The notes: a model not told the origin generated them from the letters alone. 64,000 bases of DNA from Pseudomonas sp. B21-048 (GCF_024748615.1 NZ_CP087168.1:186001-250000), one strand, 5' to 3'; counted from the stretch's first letter, positions 1 to 9,151 are shown. Numbers and translations: made by a program.

Positions 1-203
1 AATTCGTTGCCCACACGCAGCGTGACTCTCAGCCTAGGCGTAAACGCTTTCGCGACCTTCTTTTTCTCCGCTGCCTTTGCCGGCTCAATGATCACGATAT
101 CCGAGAGCGTATCTTGCACAGGTGACGCACTAACCTGCGCAAGGGGCTCGGCACCGCCGAACAGCGCCCGGCGCATCTCTTCTTCCGTCAATTCTGCGCT
201 CAT
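1..203 (-). CDS. unknown protein, N-terminal part only (cut by window edge)
   Basis: Reading in from position 203 on the minus strand gives an open frame that runs off the left edge. The visible 67 residues begin MSAELTEEEMRRALFGG, continue with an acidic, Pro/Ala-rich linker, and end in a lysine-rich patch followed by a likely beta strand (RLRVTLRVGNE). There is no signal peptide and no membrane segment. A GAG-rich stretch precedes the ATG. The overlapping plus-strand frame is low-complexity and looks like a shadow. I do not recognise the family; it is presumably a small cytosolic protein. Confidence 0.55.
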   Translation of the reverse strand, partial: MSAELTEEEMRRALFGGAEPLAQVSASPVQDTLSDIVIIEPAKAAEKKKVAKAFTPRLRVTLRVGNE

Positions 204-463
204 GCCATTTCTCAGAGGGGTTTTATGTATAACCAGTCCGATTCTATCAGTGGCCGGTCTCTATAGTAGCGAGTCTCTGGGTCAGACCTCTGCATTGGCT
301 CTGGCCCCATGGCGACCACTAACAGAGTTTTGGTTTGTTTGTGTGCCGATACGGCTGACCGCAGTTGGTCCATAGCTAGCGGTGGCGACAGGCAAGAATC
401 GGCCAGTCGCTCAAAACCCTTAAAAACCACTGATTGCTAAAGTAATCAGGATTTGAAAATAGC

Positions 464-1363
464 TCACTCGGTCGAAGGGACGGATGCTTTGCTGCCCAAG
501 CGGATTAGTTCATTGGAGAAACACAGGCCGACGATGATCAGTGCCGCCCCCGCGTACAGGCTTTCGCGCGGTACTTCATTGAGCGCCACAAACGCCAGCA
601 GCGCGGCGAACAGCGGCTCGGTCAACTCCAGCGCCTGCACTTGGGATGGCTTGAGATACTCAATGGCCTTGGTGGTGCAGAAGAAGCCCAGGATGGTCGG
701 CAGCGTGGCCAGTGCCAGCAGCGCGGCGATCGCCAGCGGCGACAGCTCGCCGATCGCGAAACCATCGGCCGCAGCCGGCATCAGCAGGTACAGGCTGCCA
801 AAGAACAACAATTGTCGGGTGAAGTGCAGCCCCCCCGACACCCCCATCCGCTTCATGGCAACCGAAAAGGCCCCATAGCCGCAGCCGGCCATGGAGGCGA
901 GCGCAGCACCTTGCAGGGTAAAGCCCTGCTGCAGGTCGCCGCCGAAGATCACCGAGATCCCAGCGATAGCCAGTGCGGCGCCCACGGTAGCGTTCGCGGT
1001 GATGGCATCCTTGAGGAAAATGCGCCCCAGAATGATCGAGGAAATTGAGGCACTGGCCATCAGCACCACCACCACACCTGCCGCAGCGTAGTGTCGATAG
1101 GCGGACGTTTCGAAATGGAACAGCACAAAGATGCCAAGGAATGCGCAGATAGCCGCCTGAGTCCATTTGGTCGACGCCGCCGGGCGCTTGAGGAAAAACA
1201 GTAAGATCGAGAGAAGCACGCAACCCAGTACGGTCTTGATGACAGCGACACTGCTGGCGGTGAAACCATTACTCATGAGTACTTTGCTGAGTACACCGAT
1301 CGTTGCGTTCAGTGCCGCAGCGGAGAGTGCAAATATGACGCCTTTGCTGAAAGTAGATTGCAT
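464..1363 (-). CDS. DMT-superfamily (EamA) transporter
   Basis: This 299-residue, very hydrophobic protein has about ten membrane segments arranged as two EamA halves, the usual size and layout of drug/metabolite exporters. The second half carries the typical ending PSQVQALELTEPLFAALLAF. The open frame extends 30 codons further upstream, but the ATG at 1363 has a clear ribosome site (AGGGATCG) and starts directly on the first hydrophobic segment, so I chose it. It stands alone: the next gene is 445 bases upstream. The substrate cannot be told from sequence; relatives export amino acids, purines or drugs. Confidence 0.85.
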   Translation of the reverse strand: MQSTFSKGVIFALSAAALNATIGVLSKVLMSNGFTASSVAVIKTVLGCVLLSILLFFLKRPAASTKWTQAAICAFLGIFVLFHFETSAYRHYAAAGVVVVLMASASISSIILGRIFLKDAITANATVGAALAIAGISVIFGGDLQQGFTLQGAALASMAGCGYGAFSVAMKRMGVSGGLHFTRQLLFFGSLYLLMPAAADGFAIGELSPLAIAALLALATLPTILGFFCTTKAIEYLKPSQVQALELTEPLFAALLAFVALNEVPRESLYAGAALIIVGLCFSNELIRLGSKASVPSTE

Positions 1364-1807
1364 TGATGACGATCCCTGTCGCTGAATTGTCGTTCGATAG
1401 AATGCCGCCCTACATCGACGGCGCAAAGTTTGAGGATACGAAGATCCCACCAACCCCAGTATTTATTGTGGCATAAGCTGGATCGCCCAGTAGGATGCTG
1501 TAGGCCTTCTTGAAGTTCCAGTACGAAATGGCAGAAAAAAGAGGGTGGATCAGGTGGACGTTCACTCCCATGCATCGCTGTGAAGTAGTGCTCAAACATA
1601 TGGCTGAGGCGATTGAGTGTTAGTTAGACATACCCCCCAAGCTAGAGGCGATTATGCACCCTGTTCTCCCAGCATAGGATCGACAATGAGTCGACAAGGG
1701 CCGATTTCAAGCACGATGGTTGCACTTCTAAGTTGATGAATCCGCATTACTTACCTTAGGAAAGTCCATTTAATCGGGGCTAACGGCTTTGTCGCCCCCA
1801 AGAGAGG
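1364..1807. other. intergenic region, no convincing gene
   Basis: This 444-base gap separates the exporter from the dehydrogenase gene. A 61-codon minus-strand frame (1410-1595) has no clear ribosome site and no family I recognise. It could be the tail of a lost gene. I see no strong terminator; the exporter promoter should lie near its right-hand start at 1363. Confidence 0.4.
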
Positions 1808-2887
1808 TCAGTGGGCCTTGCCCTTCGCTATGCAATATGAGTTGACGAATGTTGCAGTGTGCTGCAAAGACTGGCGTATATCCGGTTTGGCTATTCCATG
1901 CCTGTTGGCAAATTGCTCGACCGCCGCTGTATCAAAACGAGTGGTCTGGATAAAGTCCAAGGCTTCGGGTTTTGTATTCAAAAACCGCGCGACGGGAGGA
2001 ATACTCAGTAGCAACTTCAGCAATCGGAGTGAAATGTAATGCTTGGGAGACTTTAAGCCCAAAGGTTGTGCCACCTGTACCAGGAGTTCTCGCAAGTTGG
2101 GAGTTTGGTCATCAAGCGCCAGCAGTTCCTGGCCCACCATGGCAGGATCAAAAGCACAAACCGCCACCAGCTCAACCAGGTAATCCACGGTGACCAGTGG
2201 CAGCCAGTGCTCGGCGGTACCGGGCACCGCAGTCAGCTTTCCCTGCACAAGGTTGCGTATCAGCTCCACCAGCGGCTGACCGTCAAGGATATGCCCCGTG
2301 CGGCTGTGGCCACAAACCGTCGCGGGGTGGACAACGGTAATCTCCCCGCCCTTGGCGGACATGACCTCCAGGGTCGCAAAATGCGCCTCCAGCTTGCTCC
2401 CCTCGTAACCACCGACATGTCGGTAGACGGCAGGCCAATTCGTCAGCTCCGGATAATGAGGATCAATCCCGACGCGTTGCAGATGTTCATAATTTTTCAG
2501 CATGTAGCCGCCGATCATCACTAACCGGCTTTTTTGCTCAGCCGCCAACAGCGCCACGCGCTTTGCCCCTTCTACATTCACCGCACGAGAATGCTCCACT
2601 GAAAGCCCCCAAGCGAAGTGGGCGCCTAGGTGGAATATGACTCTGGCGTGCCTTAGCACTTCTCGGTCAGCAAGGCTCAGCCCGAGGTTGTCCCGTTCCA
2701 GATCGCCAGCTACGGCAAATACCCGGGTTGCGCTCCCTCCCAAATTGTCGACTTGCTCCCGCAGTGCAGCTAGTCGCTCTGGGTGACGCATCAACACCCG
2801 AATGGTGTGACCTTTTGCACTCAGGTACGCCACCAAATGTTGACCGATGAAGCCGGTACCCCCCGTGACAAAGCACTCCACGCTCAT
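1808..2887 (-). CDS. NAD(P)-dependent epimerase/dehydratase (extended SDR)
   Basis: This 359-residue protein is of the extended short-chain dehydrogenase family. The Rossmann nucleotide site is TGGTGFIGQH near residues 8-17, and the catalytic pair Y161 and K165 lies in YEGSK. No signal peptide is seen, so it is cytosolic. Such enzymes act on nucleotide sugars, steroids or dihydroflavonol-like carbonyls; the substrate here is unknown. It is divergent from a MerR regulator across 73 bases that contain a MerR-style stretched promoter directed at this gene, so it is probably the regulated target. An AGGGA ribosome site lies unusually close to the ATG. Confidence 0.85.
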   Translation of the reverse strand: MSVECFVTGGTGFIGQHLVAYLSAKGHTIRVLMRHPERLAALREQVDNLGGSATRVFAVAGDLERDNLGLSLADREVLRHARVIFHLGAHFAWGLSVEHSRAVNVEGAKRVALLAAEQKSRLVMIGGYMLKNYEHLQRVGIDPHYPELTNWPAVYRHVGGYEGSKLEAHFATLEVMSAKGGEITVVHPATVCGHSRTGHILDGQPLVELIRNLVQGKLTAVPGTAEHWLPLVTVDYLVELVAVCAFDPAMVGQELLALDDQTPNLRELLVQVAQPLGLKSPKHYISLRLLKLLLSIPPVARFLNTKPEALDFIQTTRFDTAAVEQFANRHGIAKPDIRQSLQHTATFVNSYCIAKGKAH

Positions 2888-2917
2888 TTCCCTGCTCTTA
2901 GTTAAGGTGAGAAATCA

Positions 2918-2949
2918 AGCGTAAACTATCGACCCAACTCTATAGTCAA
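2918..2949 (-). promoter_or_regulatory. stretched MerR-type promoter/operator
   Basis: On the minus strand TTGACT (2949-2944) and TACGCT (2923-2918) are separated by 20 bases, wider than the usual 17. The spacer holds a perfect inverted repeat, ACTAT/ATAGT (2925-2929 and 2942-2946), with 12 bases between arms. Long spacers with a central dyad are the hallmark of MerR-controlled promoters. The element points at the dehydrogenase gene and sits just upstream of the merR-type gene. Confidence 0.6.
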
Positions 2950-2960
2950 GTGGTGTTTTC

Positions 2961-3350
2961 ATGAAAATCGGCGAACTCGAGGCCCGCAGCGGCGCCAGCC
3001 GCCATACGTTGCGTTATTACGAGCAAATCGGCCTGATCTCACCGCTGCGGGGAACTAACAACTATCGTGTTTACACAGCGCAAACTCTGCAGGATCTGGA
3101 CTTTATCCAGCGCGCGCAAAGCATGGGGTTTTCCCTGGGGGAAATAGGCGAGATTCTGGATGCGCAGCGGAACAAGCTGATCGATTGTGCTGACGGCGCT
3201 AAGCTAATCGAAAAGAAGATGGCAGAAATCAAACAGAAAATCGCCAACTTCCAAAGCATATATCGGTATCTGGATGAAGAGCGTGCAAACCTCGAAGCCA
3301 GTGCTGCCAAGCAACTTGAGCTTCAGCAGCTGAACAACTCTTCCAGCTGA
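2961..3350 (+). CDS. MerR-family transcriptional regulator
   Basis: This 129-residue regulator opens with the MerR winged helix-turn-helix (MKIGELEARSGASRHTLRYYE, residues 1-21) followed by the wing and the GFSLGEIGEIL segment. A long coiled-coil helix of about residues 80-115 would form the dimer. The C-terminal tail is short and has no obvious metal-binding cysteine pair (only one Cys, in DCADGAK), so it may sense a small organic molecule or redox signal. It is divergent from the dehydrogenase and very probably controls it and itself through the dyad in between. Confidence 0.9.
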   Translation: MKIGELEARSGASRHTLRYYEQIGLISPLRGTNNYRVYTAQTLQDLDFIQRAQSMGFSLGEIGEILDAQRNKLIDCADGAKLIEKKMAEIKQKIANFQSIYRYLDEERANLEASAAKQLELQQLNNSSS

Positions 3351-3374
3351 CAGGTTTCAGTCAGGAGCGCTATC

Positions 3375-3391
3375 CCCTTGTAATACAAGGG
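3375..3391. terminator. short perfect palindrome between merR-type gene and tRNA
   Basis: CCCTTGTA-A-TACAAGGG is a perfect 17-base inverted repeat 24 bases after the regulator stop and just beyond the tRNA 3' end. No T-run follows on either strand, so it is at best a weak or Rho-assisted terminator or a tRNA trailer hairpin. Confidence 0.4.
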
Positions 3392-3399
3392 AAAGAAGA

Positions 3400-3476
3400 T
3401 GGTGCACCAGGCGGGATTCGAACCCACGACCACTGCCTTCGGAGGGCAGTACTCTATCCAGCTGAGCTACTGGTGC
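3400..3476 (-). tRNA. tRNA-Arg (anticodon CCG)
   Basis: The minus strand gives a complete 77-base cloverleaf. The acceptor stem GCACCAG pairs with CTGGTGC, the D arm is AGCTCAGCTGGATAGAGT, the anticodon arm is ACTGCCCTCCGAAGGCAGT with anticodon CCG, the T arm contains GGTTCGAATCC, and the 3' CCA is encoded. CCG reads the arginine codon CGG. It is a single tRNA gene. Confidence 0.95.
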
Positions 3477-3825
3477 AATGCGGGCGCCATGATACTCATA
3501 TGCGCTGCGGGCGTCCATGCTGCTGAATCGTCTGTGCTTTTCGAAAGCGTAACCTGCGTTTGCTACGCTGATCTGAAAAAATAGGCAAATGCGGCGTTTT
3601 TGTTCTTTTTTTCGAACAGCCTATTGTCCTTTACCCCCTTTGATCCTAGGATTCGTTTGAGATTTCAAACGCTCTTGTCTGGGTGCTGAACCGCACGAGT
3701 TCGTTCCGTGCGCTATTTATGTGCTTCAGCCCGGTGAATGATTTCCCTGACGGCAGCCTATAAGGCGCCTTTCTATAATCATAATTCGCTCCGCGCGTGC
3801 CGCGGTGCTGTTAAGGAAAGCCGAC
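3477..3825. promoter_or_regulatory. upstream region of gabD with an inverted repeat
   Basis: This gap carries the tRNA promoter on the minus strand and the gabD leader on the plus strand. A perfect repeat CGTTTGA-GATT-TCAAACG (3654-3671) lies about 155 bases before gabD and could be an operator. No sigma54 -24/-12 match was seen. The gabD ribosome site AAGGAAAG is at its right end. Confidence 0.4.
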
Positions 3826-5268
3826 ATGCAGCTTAAAGACACCCAGTTGTTCCGCCAGCAAGCCTTTATCGATGGCGCTTGGGTCGATGCGGACAACGGT
3901 CAGACAATCAAGGTCAATAACCCGGCAACGGGCGAAATTCTGGGCACCGTGCCGAAAATGGGCGCTGCCGAAACCCGTCGTGCGATCGAAGCCGCAGATA
4001 AAGCGCTGCCGGCCTGGCGTGCACTGACCGCCAAGGAGCGTGCGAACAAGCTGCGTCGCTGGTTCGAGCTGATCATCGAGAGCCAAGACGACCTGGCTCG
4101 CCTGATGACTCTGGAGCAAGGCAAGCCATTGGCTGAAGCCAAGGGCGAGATCGTTTACGCCGCTTCCTTCATCGAGTGGTTCGCTGAAGAAGCCAAGCGC
4201 GTTTACGGTGACGTGATTCCGGGCCACCAGCCAGACAAGCGCCTGATCGTGATCAAGCAGCCGATCGGCGTGACCGCTGCGATTACTCCGTGGAACTTCC
4301 CGGCCGCGATGATCACCCGTAAAGCCGGCCCGGCTCTGGCCGCTGGTTGCACCATGGTGCTCAAGCCTGCTTCGCAAACTCCGTTCTCTGCATTCGCCCT
4401 GGCTGAACTGGCTCAGCGTGCCGGTATTCCGAACGGTGTGTTCAGTGTTGTGACTGGCAGCGCCGGCGACATTGGCAGCGAGCTGACCGGCAACCCGATC
4501 GTGCGCAAACTGTCGTTCACCGGTTCGACCGAAATCGGTCGTCAGTTGATGACCGAGTGCGCCAAGGACATCAAGAAAGTCTCGCTGGAACTGGGCGGCA
4601 ACGCGCCGTTCATCGTGTTCGACGACGCGGACCTGGATAAGGCTGTCGAAGGCGCGATCATTTCCAAGTACCGCAACAACGGCCAGACCTGCGTCTGCGC
4701 CAACCGCCTGTACATTCAGGATTCGGTCTACGACGCGTTCGCCGAAAAACTGAAAGTGGCCGTGGCCAAACTCAAGATCGGTAACGGTCTGGAAGACGGC
4801 ACCACCACTGGCCCGCTGATCGACGAAAAAGCCGTGGCCAAGGTGCAAGAGCACATTGCTGACGCCGTGAGCAAAGGCGCTACCGTGCTGGCGGGTGGCA
4901 AGAGCATGCAAGGCAACTTCTTCGAGCCGACCATCCTGACCAACGTGCCGAATAACGCTGCGGTGGCCAAGGAAGAAACCTTCGGTCCATTGGCGCCACT
5001 GTTCCGCTTCAAAGACGAAGCCGACGTGATCGCGATGTCCAACGACACCGAGTTCGGTCTGGCCTCGTACTTCTATGCTCGCGACCTGGGCCGTGTGTTC
5101 CGTGTGGCTGAAGCCCTGGAATACGGCATGGTCGGCGTCAACACCGGGTTGATCTCCAACGAAGTCGCGCCGTTTGGCGGCATCAAGGCCTCGGGCCTGG
5201 GCCGTGAAGGCTCCAAGTACGGCATTGAAGATTACCTGGAAATCAAATACCTCTGCCTGGGGATCTGA
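3826..5268 (+). CDS. gabD: succinate-semialdehyde dehydrogenase, NADP+
   Basis: The enzyme oxidises succinate semialdehyde to succinate, the last step of GABA catabolism. The 480-residue protein is a full-length aldehyde dehydrogenase. It has PWNFPAAM for cofactor binding, FTGSTEIGR, the catalytic general base E255 in LELGG, and the nucleophile C289 in GQTCVCANR, with a second cysteine two residues on as in E. coli GabD. The frame opens seven codons earlier, but the ATG at 3826 follows AAGGAAAG at good spacing and matches known GabD N-termini. gabT follows after 184 bases, so the two likely form one operon or regulon. Confidence 0.97.
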   Translation: MQLKDTQLFRQQAFIDGAWVDADNGQTIKVNNPATGEILGTVPKMGAAETRRAIEAADKALPAWRALTAKERANKLRRWFELIIESQDDLARLMTLEQGKPLAEAKGEIVYAASFIEWFAEEAKRVYGDVIPGHQPDKRLIVIKQPIGVTAAITPWNFPAAMITRKAGPALAAGCTMVLKPASQTPFSAFALAELAQRAGIPNGVFSVVTGSAGDIGSELTGNPIVRKLSFTGSTEIGRQLMTECAKDIKKVSLELGGNAPFIVFDDADLDKAVEGAIISKYRNNGQTCVCANRLYIQDSVYDAFAEKLKVAVAKLKIGNGLEDGTTTGPLIDEKAVAKVQEHIADAVSKGATVLAGGKSMQGNFFEPTILTNVPNNAAVAKEETFGPLAPLFRFKDEADVIAMSNDTEFGLASYFYARDLGRVFRVAEALEYGMVGVNTGLISNEVAPFGGIKASGLGREGSKYGIEDYLEIKYLCLGI

Positions 5269-5452
5269 GTCCGGCAAGGCATTGCTTCAAGCGCAAAGGG
5301 CACGAGAGCGCTGTCCCTTTGCGACGCTTCAAACGGAATTTTCTCTGTGGCCGGGAACGCTGTGGCAGTCGATCATCGCATGCTGCCGTAGTTGCCTCCC
5401 CGCCGCATTTTCCTTGAGCCACGCCGCCCGATGAGCGGCGAATGAGGACACT

Positions 5453-6730
5453 ATGAGCAAGACTAACGCATCCCTGATGAAACGCCGCGAAGCCGCTGTA
5501 CCGCGCGGTGTTGGCCAGATTCACCCGATCTTCGCCGAGTCCGCGAAGAATGCCACCGTGACCGACGTTGAAGGTCGCGAGTTCATCGACTTCGCCGGCG
5601 GTATCGCCGTGTTGAACACCGGTCACCTACACCCGAAAGTCATCGCGGCCGTGACTGCGCAGCTGAACAAACTGACCCATACCTGCTTCCAGGTCCTGGC
5701 CTACGAGCCGTACGTGGAGCTGTGCGAAAAAATCAACGCCAAGGTGCCAGGTGATTTCGCCAAGAAAACCCTACTGGTGACCACCGGCTCCGAAGCCGTG
5801 GAAAACTCCATCAAGATCGCCCGCGCCGCTACGGGTCGTGCCGGCGTGATCGCGTTCACCGGCGCTTACCACGGTCGCACCATGATGACCTTGGGCTTGA
5901 CCGGTAAAGTCGTGCCTTACTCGGCCGGCATGGGCCTGATGCCAGGCGGCATCTTCCGCGCGCTGTACCCGAACGAACTGCACGGTGTGAGCATCGACGA
6001 TTCGATTGCCAGCATCGAACGCATCTTCAAGAACGACGCTGAGCCGCGTGACATCGCTGCCATCATCATCGAGCCGGTTCAGGGCGAAGGTGGTTTCTAC
6101 GTCGCGCCTAAAGAGTTCATGAAGCGTCTGCGCGCCCTGTGCGACCAGCACGGCATTCTGTTGATCGCTGACGAAGTGCAGACGGGCGCTGGCCGTACCG
6201 GCACTTTCTTCGCCATGGAACAGATGGGCGTTGCCGCCGACCTGACCACCTTTGCCAAATCCATTGCTGGCGGCTTCCCGTTGGCCGGTGTCTGCGGCAA
6301 GGCTGAATACATGGACGCTATCGCTCCGGGCGGCTTGGGCGGCACCTACGCCGGTAGCCCGATTGCTTGCGCCGCGGCTTTGGCTGTGATGGAAGTGTTC
6401 GAAGAAGAGCACCTGCTGGATCGCTGCAAAGCAGTTGGCGAGCGTCTGGTGACTGGCCTGAAGGCCATCCAGGCCAAGTACCCGATCATTGGCGAGGTAC
6501 GTGCCCTGGGCGCGATGATCGCGGTCGAGCTGTTCGTCGACGGCGACAGCCACAAGCCGAACGCTGCTGCCGTGGCATCGGTGGTGGCCAAGGCGCGCGA
6601 CAAGGGCCTGATCCTGCTGTCGTGCGGCACCTATGGCAACGTTCTGCGCGTGCTGGTACCGCTGACTTCGCCGGACGAGCAACTGGACAAAGGCTTGGCA
6701 ATTATCGAAGAGTGCTTCGCCGAGCTCTGA
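5453..6730 (+). CDS. gabT: 4-aminobutyrate aminotransferase
   Basis: This PLP enzyme moves the amino group of GABA to 2-oxoglutarate, making the succinate semialdehyde used by GabD. The 425-residue length is normal for the family. Class-III aminotransferase marks are visible: TTGSEAVENSIKIAR, the cofactor-binding ADEVQTGAGRTG, and the Schiff-base lysine K269 in FAKSIAGGFPLAG. The ribosome site GAGG stands before the ATG. It ends 21 bases before a strong intrinsic terminator, which closes the gab unit. No gabR-type regulator lies beside it. Confidence 0.97.
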   Translation: MSKTNASLMKRREAAVPRGVGQIHPIFAESAKNATVTDVEGREFIDFAGGIAVLNTGHLHPKVIAAVTAQLNKLTHTCFQVLAYEPYVELCEKINAKVPGDFAKKTLLVTTGSEAVENSIKIARAATGRAGVIAFTGAYHGRTMMTLGLTGKVVPYSAGMGLMPGGIFRALYPNELHGVSIDDSIASIERIFKNDAEPRDIAAIIIEPVQGEGGFYVAPKEFMKRLRALCDQHGILLIADEVQTGAGRTGTFFAMEQMGVAADLTTFAKSIAGGFPLAGVCGKAEYMDAIAPGGLGGTYAGSPIACAAALAVMEVFEEEHLLDRCKAVGERLVTGLKAIQAKYPIIGEVRALGAMIAVELFVDGDSHKPNAAAVASVVAKARDKGLILLSCGTYGNVLRVLVPLTSPDEQLDKGLAIIEECFAEL

Positions 6731-6751
6731 TGCATTTGTGACCTGATCGAC

Positions 6752-6779
6752 AAAAAACCCGCTTCGGCGGGTTTTTTTA
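6752..6779 (+). terminator. intrinsic terminator of gabDT
   Basis: AAAAAACCCGC-TTCG-GCGGGTTTTTTT is a perfect GC stem with a UUCG tetraloop, an upstream A-run and a downstream T-run, placed right after gabT. The A-run means it could also work in reverse. Confidence 0.95.
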
Positions 6780-6865
6780 TGATGCTTGAAACACATCAGG
6801 GGCAATTGAGTTGTATCGAATGGCCATCATTGACTAAGGTGCAAGCATTGCCGATGGAGTGTGCG

Positions 6866-8080
6866 ATGACTGCTGTAGTGTTACCCGCTGTACCGCGTGT
6901 GCTGATTGCCGAGGCCGACCCTTGGTCCCGCGACCTGCTCAAGCAAGTATTGTTGAATGTGCGCTGCGACGCGCGGCTGGACCTGTGTGCCGATGGCCAG
7001 GAGGCACTGCACCTGTTGGCGGAAAATCCCTACGATCTGCTGATCGTCGATTGGGCGTTGCCTGGCGTCGATGGCCTGAATGTCTTGCGCAATGTTCGTC
7101 AGCGCAAACGTAATCCACCGTTGCCCTTCATCCTGATGAGCAGCCGCAACGACAGCGCCAGCGTGCGCGAAGCCTTACCCCTGGCGCCCACGGCGTACCT
7201 GAGCAAACCGTTGAACATGGAAAACCTGACTCAGCGTCTGCAGGATGTGCTGCTGAACCCTGGTGAAGAGGTGTCGTGCGAGGTGCCGTCATTGGCGCCT
7301 GGCATGACCTTGTCGGTATACCTGGAACGGCGTCGTGAGCTGGCGGACGGTGCGCCGTTGATGACCGATGTGCAGGTGGCGATCAAACGTAGCCTTAATC
7401 CCGATGGCCTCGATCTGACAGTACTGGAAGACGAAGTCCGTACTGATCCGCACGTTACCGCTGTCCTGATCGCCGCTGCGAACAGCGCAGCGCAGCATCA
7501 TGGCGTCGCCGTGCAAACCCTGGCTCAGGCGCTGCACCGCCTGGGTGCCGGGCAAAGCATGAACCTGATTCTGGGGCTTGCCCTCAAGCGCAGTGCCCGG
7601 CTCAGTGACCCGCAGCTGGCGGACTATGCCGAGCGTTATTGGGAGTTGTCCCTCCACACCGCCGAATACGCGCGGATGCTGGCGCGTTTGCTGGATCTGG
7701 ATCAGGCGCGCTGTTATTGCGCAGGCATGCTGCATCGCCTCGGCGATCTGGCCTTGCTGCGCTGTTTGCAGGAGTGGAAGCAAGCTGGCGGAGAGCTGGA
7801 TGAGTGGGAAGAGGTCGGCGATGCCCTGGCTGAATTCGGCGCGGGCTACGGTTCGGCGCTACGGACCCGCTGGCGCCTGCCGCTGGAGCTGCGAGAGCTG
7901 ATTGCGGCGGTGTACCAGCTCGGTGGCGGGGTTTACTCACGTGAAGCGCTGGTGATGAACATGGCCGCGCAACTGGCGCGCCTGACTGAGCATGAGGGAA
8001 TCGAGGCGTTGTCCAAGAGCCGCACGGCGCGATTGCTCAAGATCGGATTGCCGGAGTTGATGCGTTTGCGCAAAAAATAG
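6866..8080 (+). CDS. response regulator with HDOD output domain
   Basis: This 404-residue protein has a receiver domain (about residues 10-130) and a C-terminal HDOD domain (about 180-390). The likely phosphorylated residue is D62 in VDWALPG, and the conserved lysine is in YLSKPL. HDOD proteins are HD-related signalling modules without a confirmed enzymatic activity. The central region (DEVRTDPHVTAVLIAAANSA) matches the HDOD core pattern of helix plus ANSA. The frame opens inside the gab terminator, but the ATG at 6866 has GGAG eight bases upstream. A PAS-GGDEF cyclase lies tail-to-tail, suggesting but not proving a shared signalling role. No histidine kinase is adjacent. Confidence 0.85.
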   Translation: MTAVVLPAVPRVLIAEADPWSRDLLKQVLLNVRCDARLDLCADGQEALHLLAENPYDLLIVDWALPGVDGLNVLRNVRQRKRNPPLPFILMSSRNDSASVREALPLAPTAYLSKPLNMENLTQRLQDVLLNPGEEVSCEVPSLAPGMTLSVYLERRRELADGAPLMTDVQVAIKRSLNPDGLDLTVLEDEVRTDPHVTAVLIAAANSAAQHHGVAVQTLAQALHRLGAGQSMNLILGLALKRSARLSDPQLADYAERYWELSLHTAEYARMLARLLDLDQARCYCAGMLHRLGDLALLRCLQEWKQAGGELDEWEEVGDALAEFGAGYGSALRTRWRLPLELRELIAAVYQLGGGVYSREALVMNMAAQLARLTEHEGIEALSKSRTARLLKIGLPELMRLRKK

Positions 8081-8094
8081 GCTTTTTGCAAATA

Positions 8095-8145
8095 GATCGT
8101 TCCCACGCTCTGCATGGGAATGCCGCCCGGGACGCTCCGCGTCCC
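8095..8145. repeat. palindromic intergenic repeat, family A
   Basis: Two hairpins in a row, TCCCACGCTCTGCATGGGA and GGGACGCTCCGCGTCCC, introduced by GATCGT. It sits between two convergent genes and can fold on either strand. Same family as copies at 24198, 29607, 36945, 44794, 46977 and 54548. Confidence 0.85.
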
Positions 8146-8161
8146 TTCGCAACAAATCAAA

Positions 8162-9151
8162 TCAGCCAGAGATTATGCGGTTCTTGCCCTCGCGCTTGGC
8201 TTGGTACATCGCCGCATCGGCGCGGGCGAACAGGCTGTCGACGCTTTCATCCTCGGCGGTAAGGCTACTCAGGCCCTGGCTAACGGTAATACCGAATGTC
8301 TGGTCATCGTGGCTGAAGCTCAACCGCTGAATCTCCCGTTGCAGGCGCTCGGCCACTTGTATGGCCATGTCCGGGACACAGCCGGGAAACACCGCTGCGA
8401 ATTCCTCACCGCCAATCCGTCCGAACAGATCACCACGCCGCAGAGCCGCGCGACCGCTCTCGGCGATGCGTTGCAGCACCTTATCGCCTTCCTGATGACC
8501 GTAGCTGTCATTGACCACTTTGAAGTCATCGATATCCAGTAGCAGGAACGCCATCGGCGTACCGTTCAACCGCGCCTGCTCGAATTCGCGATGGGCGCAT
8601 TCGAAGAAGTGTCGGCGGTTACTGCTTTGGGTCAATGCATCGGTACTGGCCAGGCGTTGCAGTTCGGTTTCCATCTGCTTCTTTTCGGTAATGTCTTCGG
8701 CAATGCCTACGATGATCACCGGTTGGCCCGGTTCGGCCTGACGGTTGATGAAACACTTGTCGCTAAGCCAGCGCACCTGGCCATCGGCGGCGATGATGCG
8801 ATATTCGCGGTCTTCAACGGCGCCTTTGACCAGCACCTGCGTCAGGCTGCGTTCGGCGTAGTCCAGATCGTCGGCATGGATACTGTCGCGCCAGTATTTG
8901 TAATCGGACAGCAACAGATTGGCGGGACGGCCGAAAATCCGCTCATAGGCCGGGCTGACGTAAAGCACCTGACGGGTTTCCCAGTTGAACGCCCAAAGCA
9001 TGGCGTTAACGCTGACCAGCAGCGAGCTGAACAGCTGTTCGCGTTCGCTCAGACGCGCCACTTCACCTTGGGCATGCATCAGCGCCATCAGCGTTTGCGC
9101 AGCTTCTGGCCACTGGGGAAGGGATGTGTCCTGTAGATTTTTATTGACCAT
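8162..9151 (-). CDS. PAS-GGDEF diguanylate cyclase
   Basis: The protein (about 329 residues) has an N-terminal helix, a PAS/PAC sensor (about residues 45-165, ending GIAEDITEKKQ) and a C-terminal GGDEF domain. The active-site motif is intact as GGEEF, so it should make cyclic di-GMP from two GTP. RRGD five residues before it is a product-inhibition I-site (RxxD). No EAL domain and no membrane segment are present, so it should be cytosolic. A TTG five codons upstream is possible, but I prefer the ATG at 9151, which has a GAG element ten bases upstream. Confidence 0.88.
   Translation of the reverse strand: MVNKNLQDTSLPQWPEAAQTLMALMHAQGEVARLSEREQLFSSLLVSVNAMLWAFNWETRQVLYVSPAYERIFGRPANLLLSDYKYWRDSIHADDLDYAERSLTQVLVKGAVEDREYRIIAADGQVRWLSDKCFINRQAEPGQPVIIVGIAEDITEKKQMETELQRLASTDALTQSSNRRHFFECAHREFEQARLNGTPMAFLLLDIDDFKVVNDSYGHQEGDKVLQRIAESGRAALRRGDLFGRIGGEEFAAVFPGCVPDMAIQVAERLQREIQRLSFSHDDQTFGITVSQGLSSLTAEDESVDSLFARADAAMYQAKREGKNRIISG

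Noticed and set aside
223..260. Possible LexA box before the leftmost gene
   Set aside because: CTGGTTATACATAAAA lacks the second half (ACAG) of the Pseudomonas SOS box.
3480..3825. Sigma54 promoter before gabD
   Set aside because: No GG-N10-GC element with the right flanks was found.
3811..5277. 488-codon open frame on the minus strand
   Set aside because: It is the antisense of gabD; the translation is low-quality, His/Arg-rich and matches no family, while the plus strand gives a perfect GabD.
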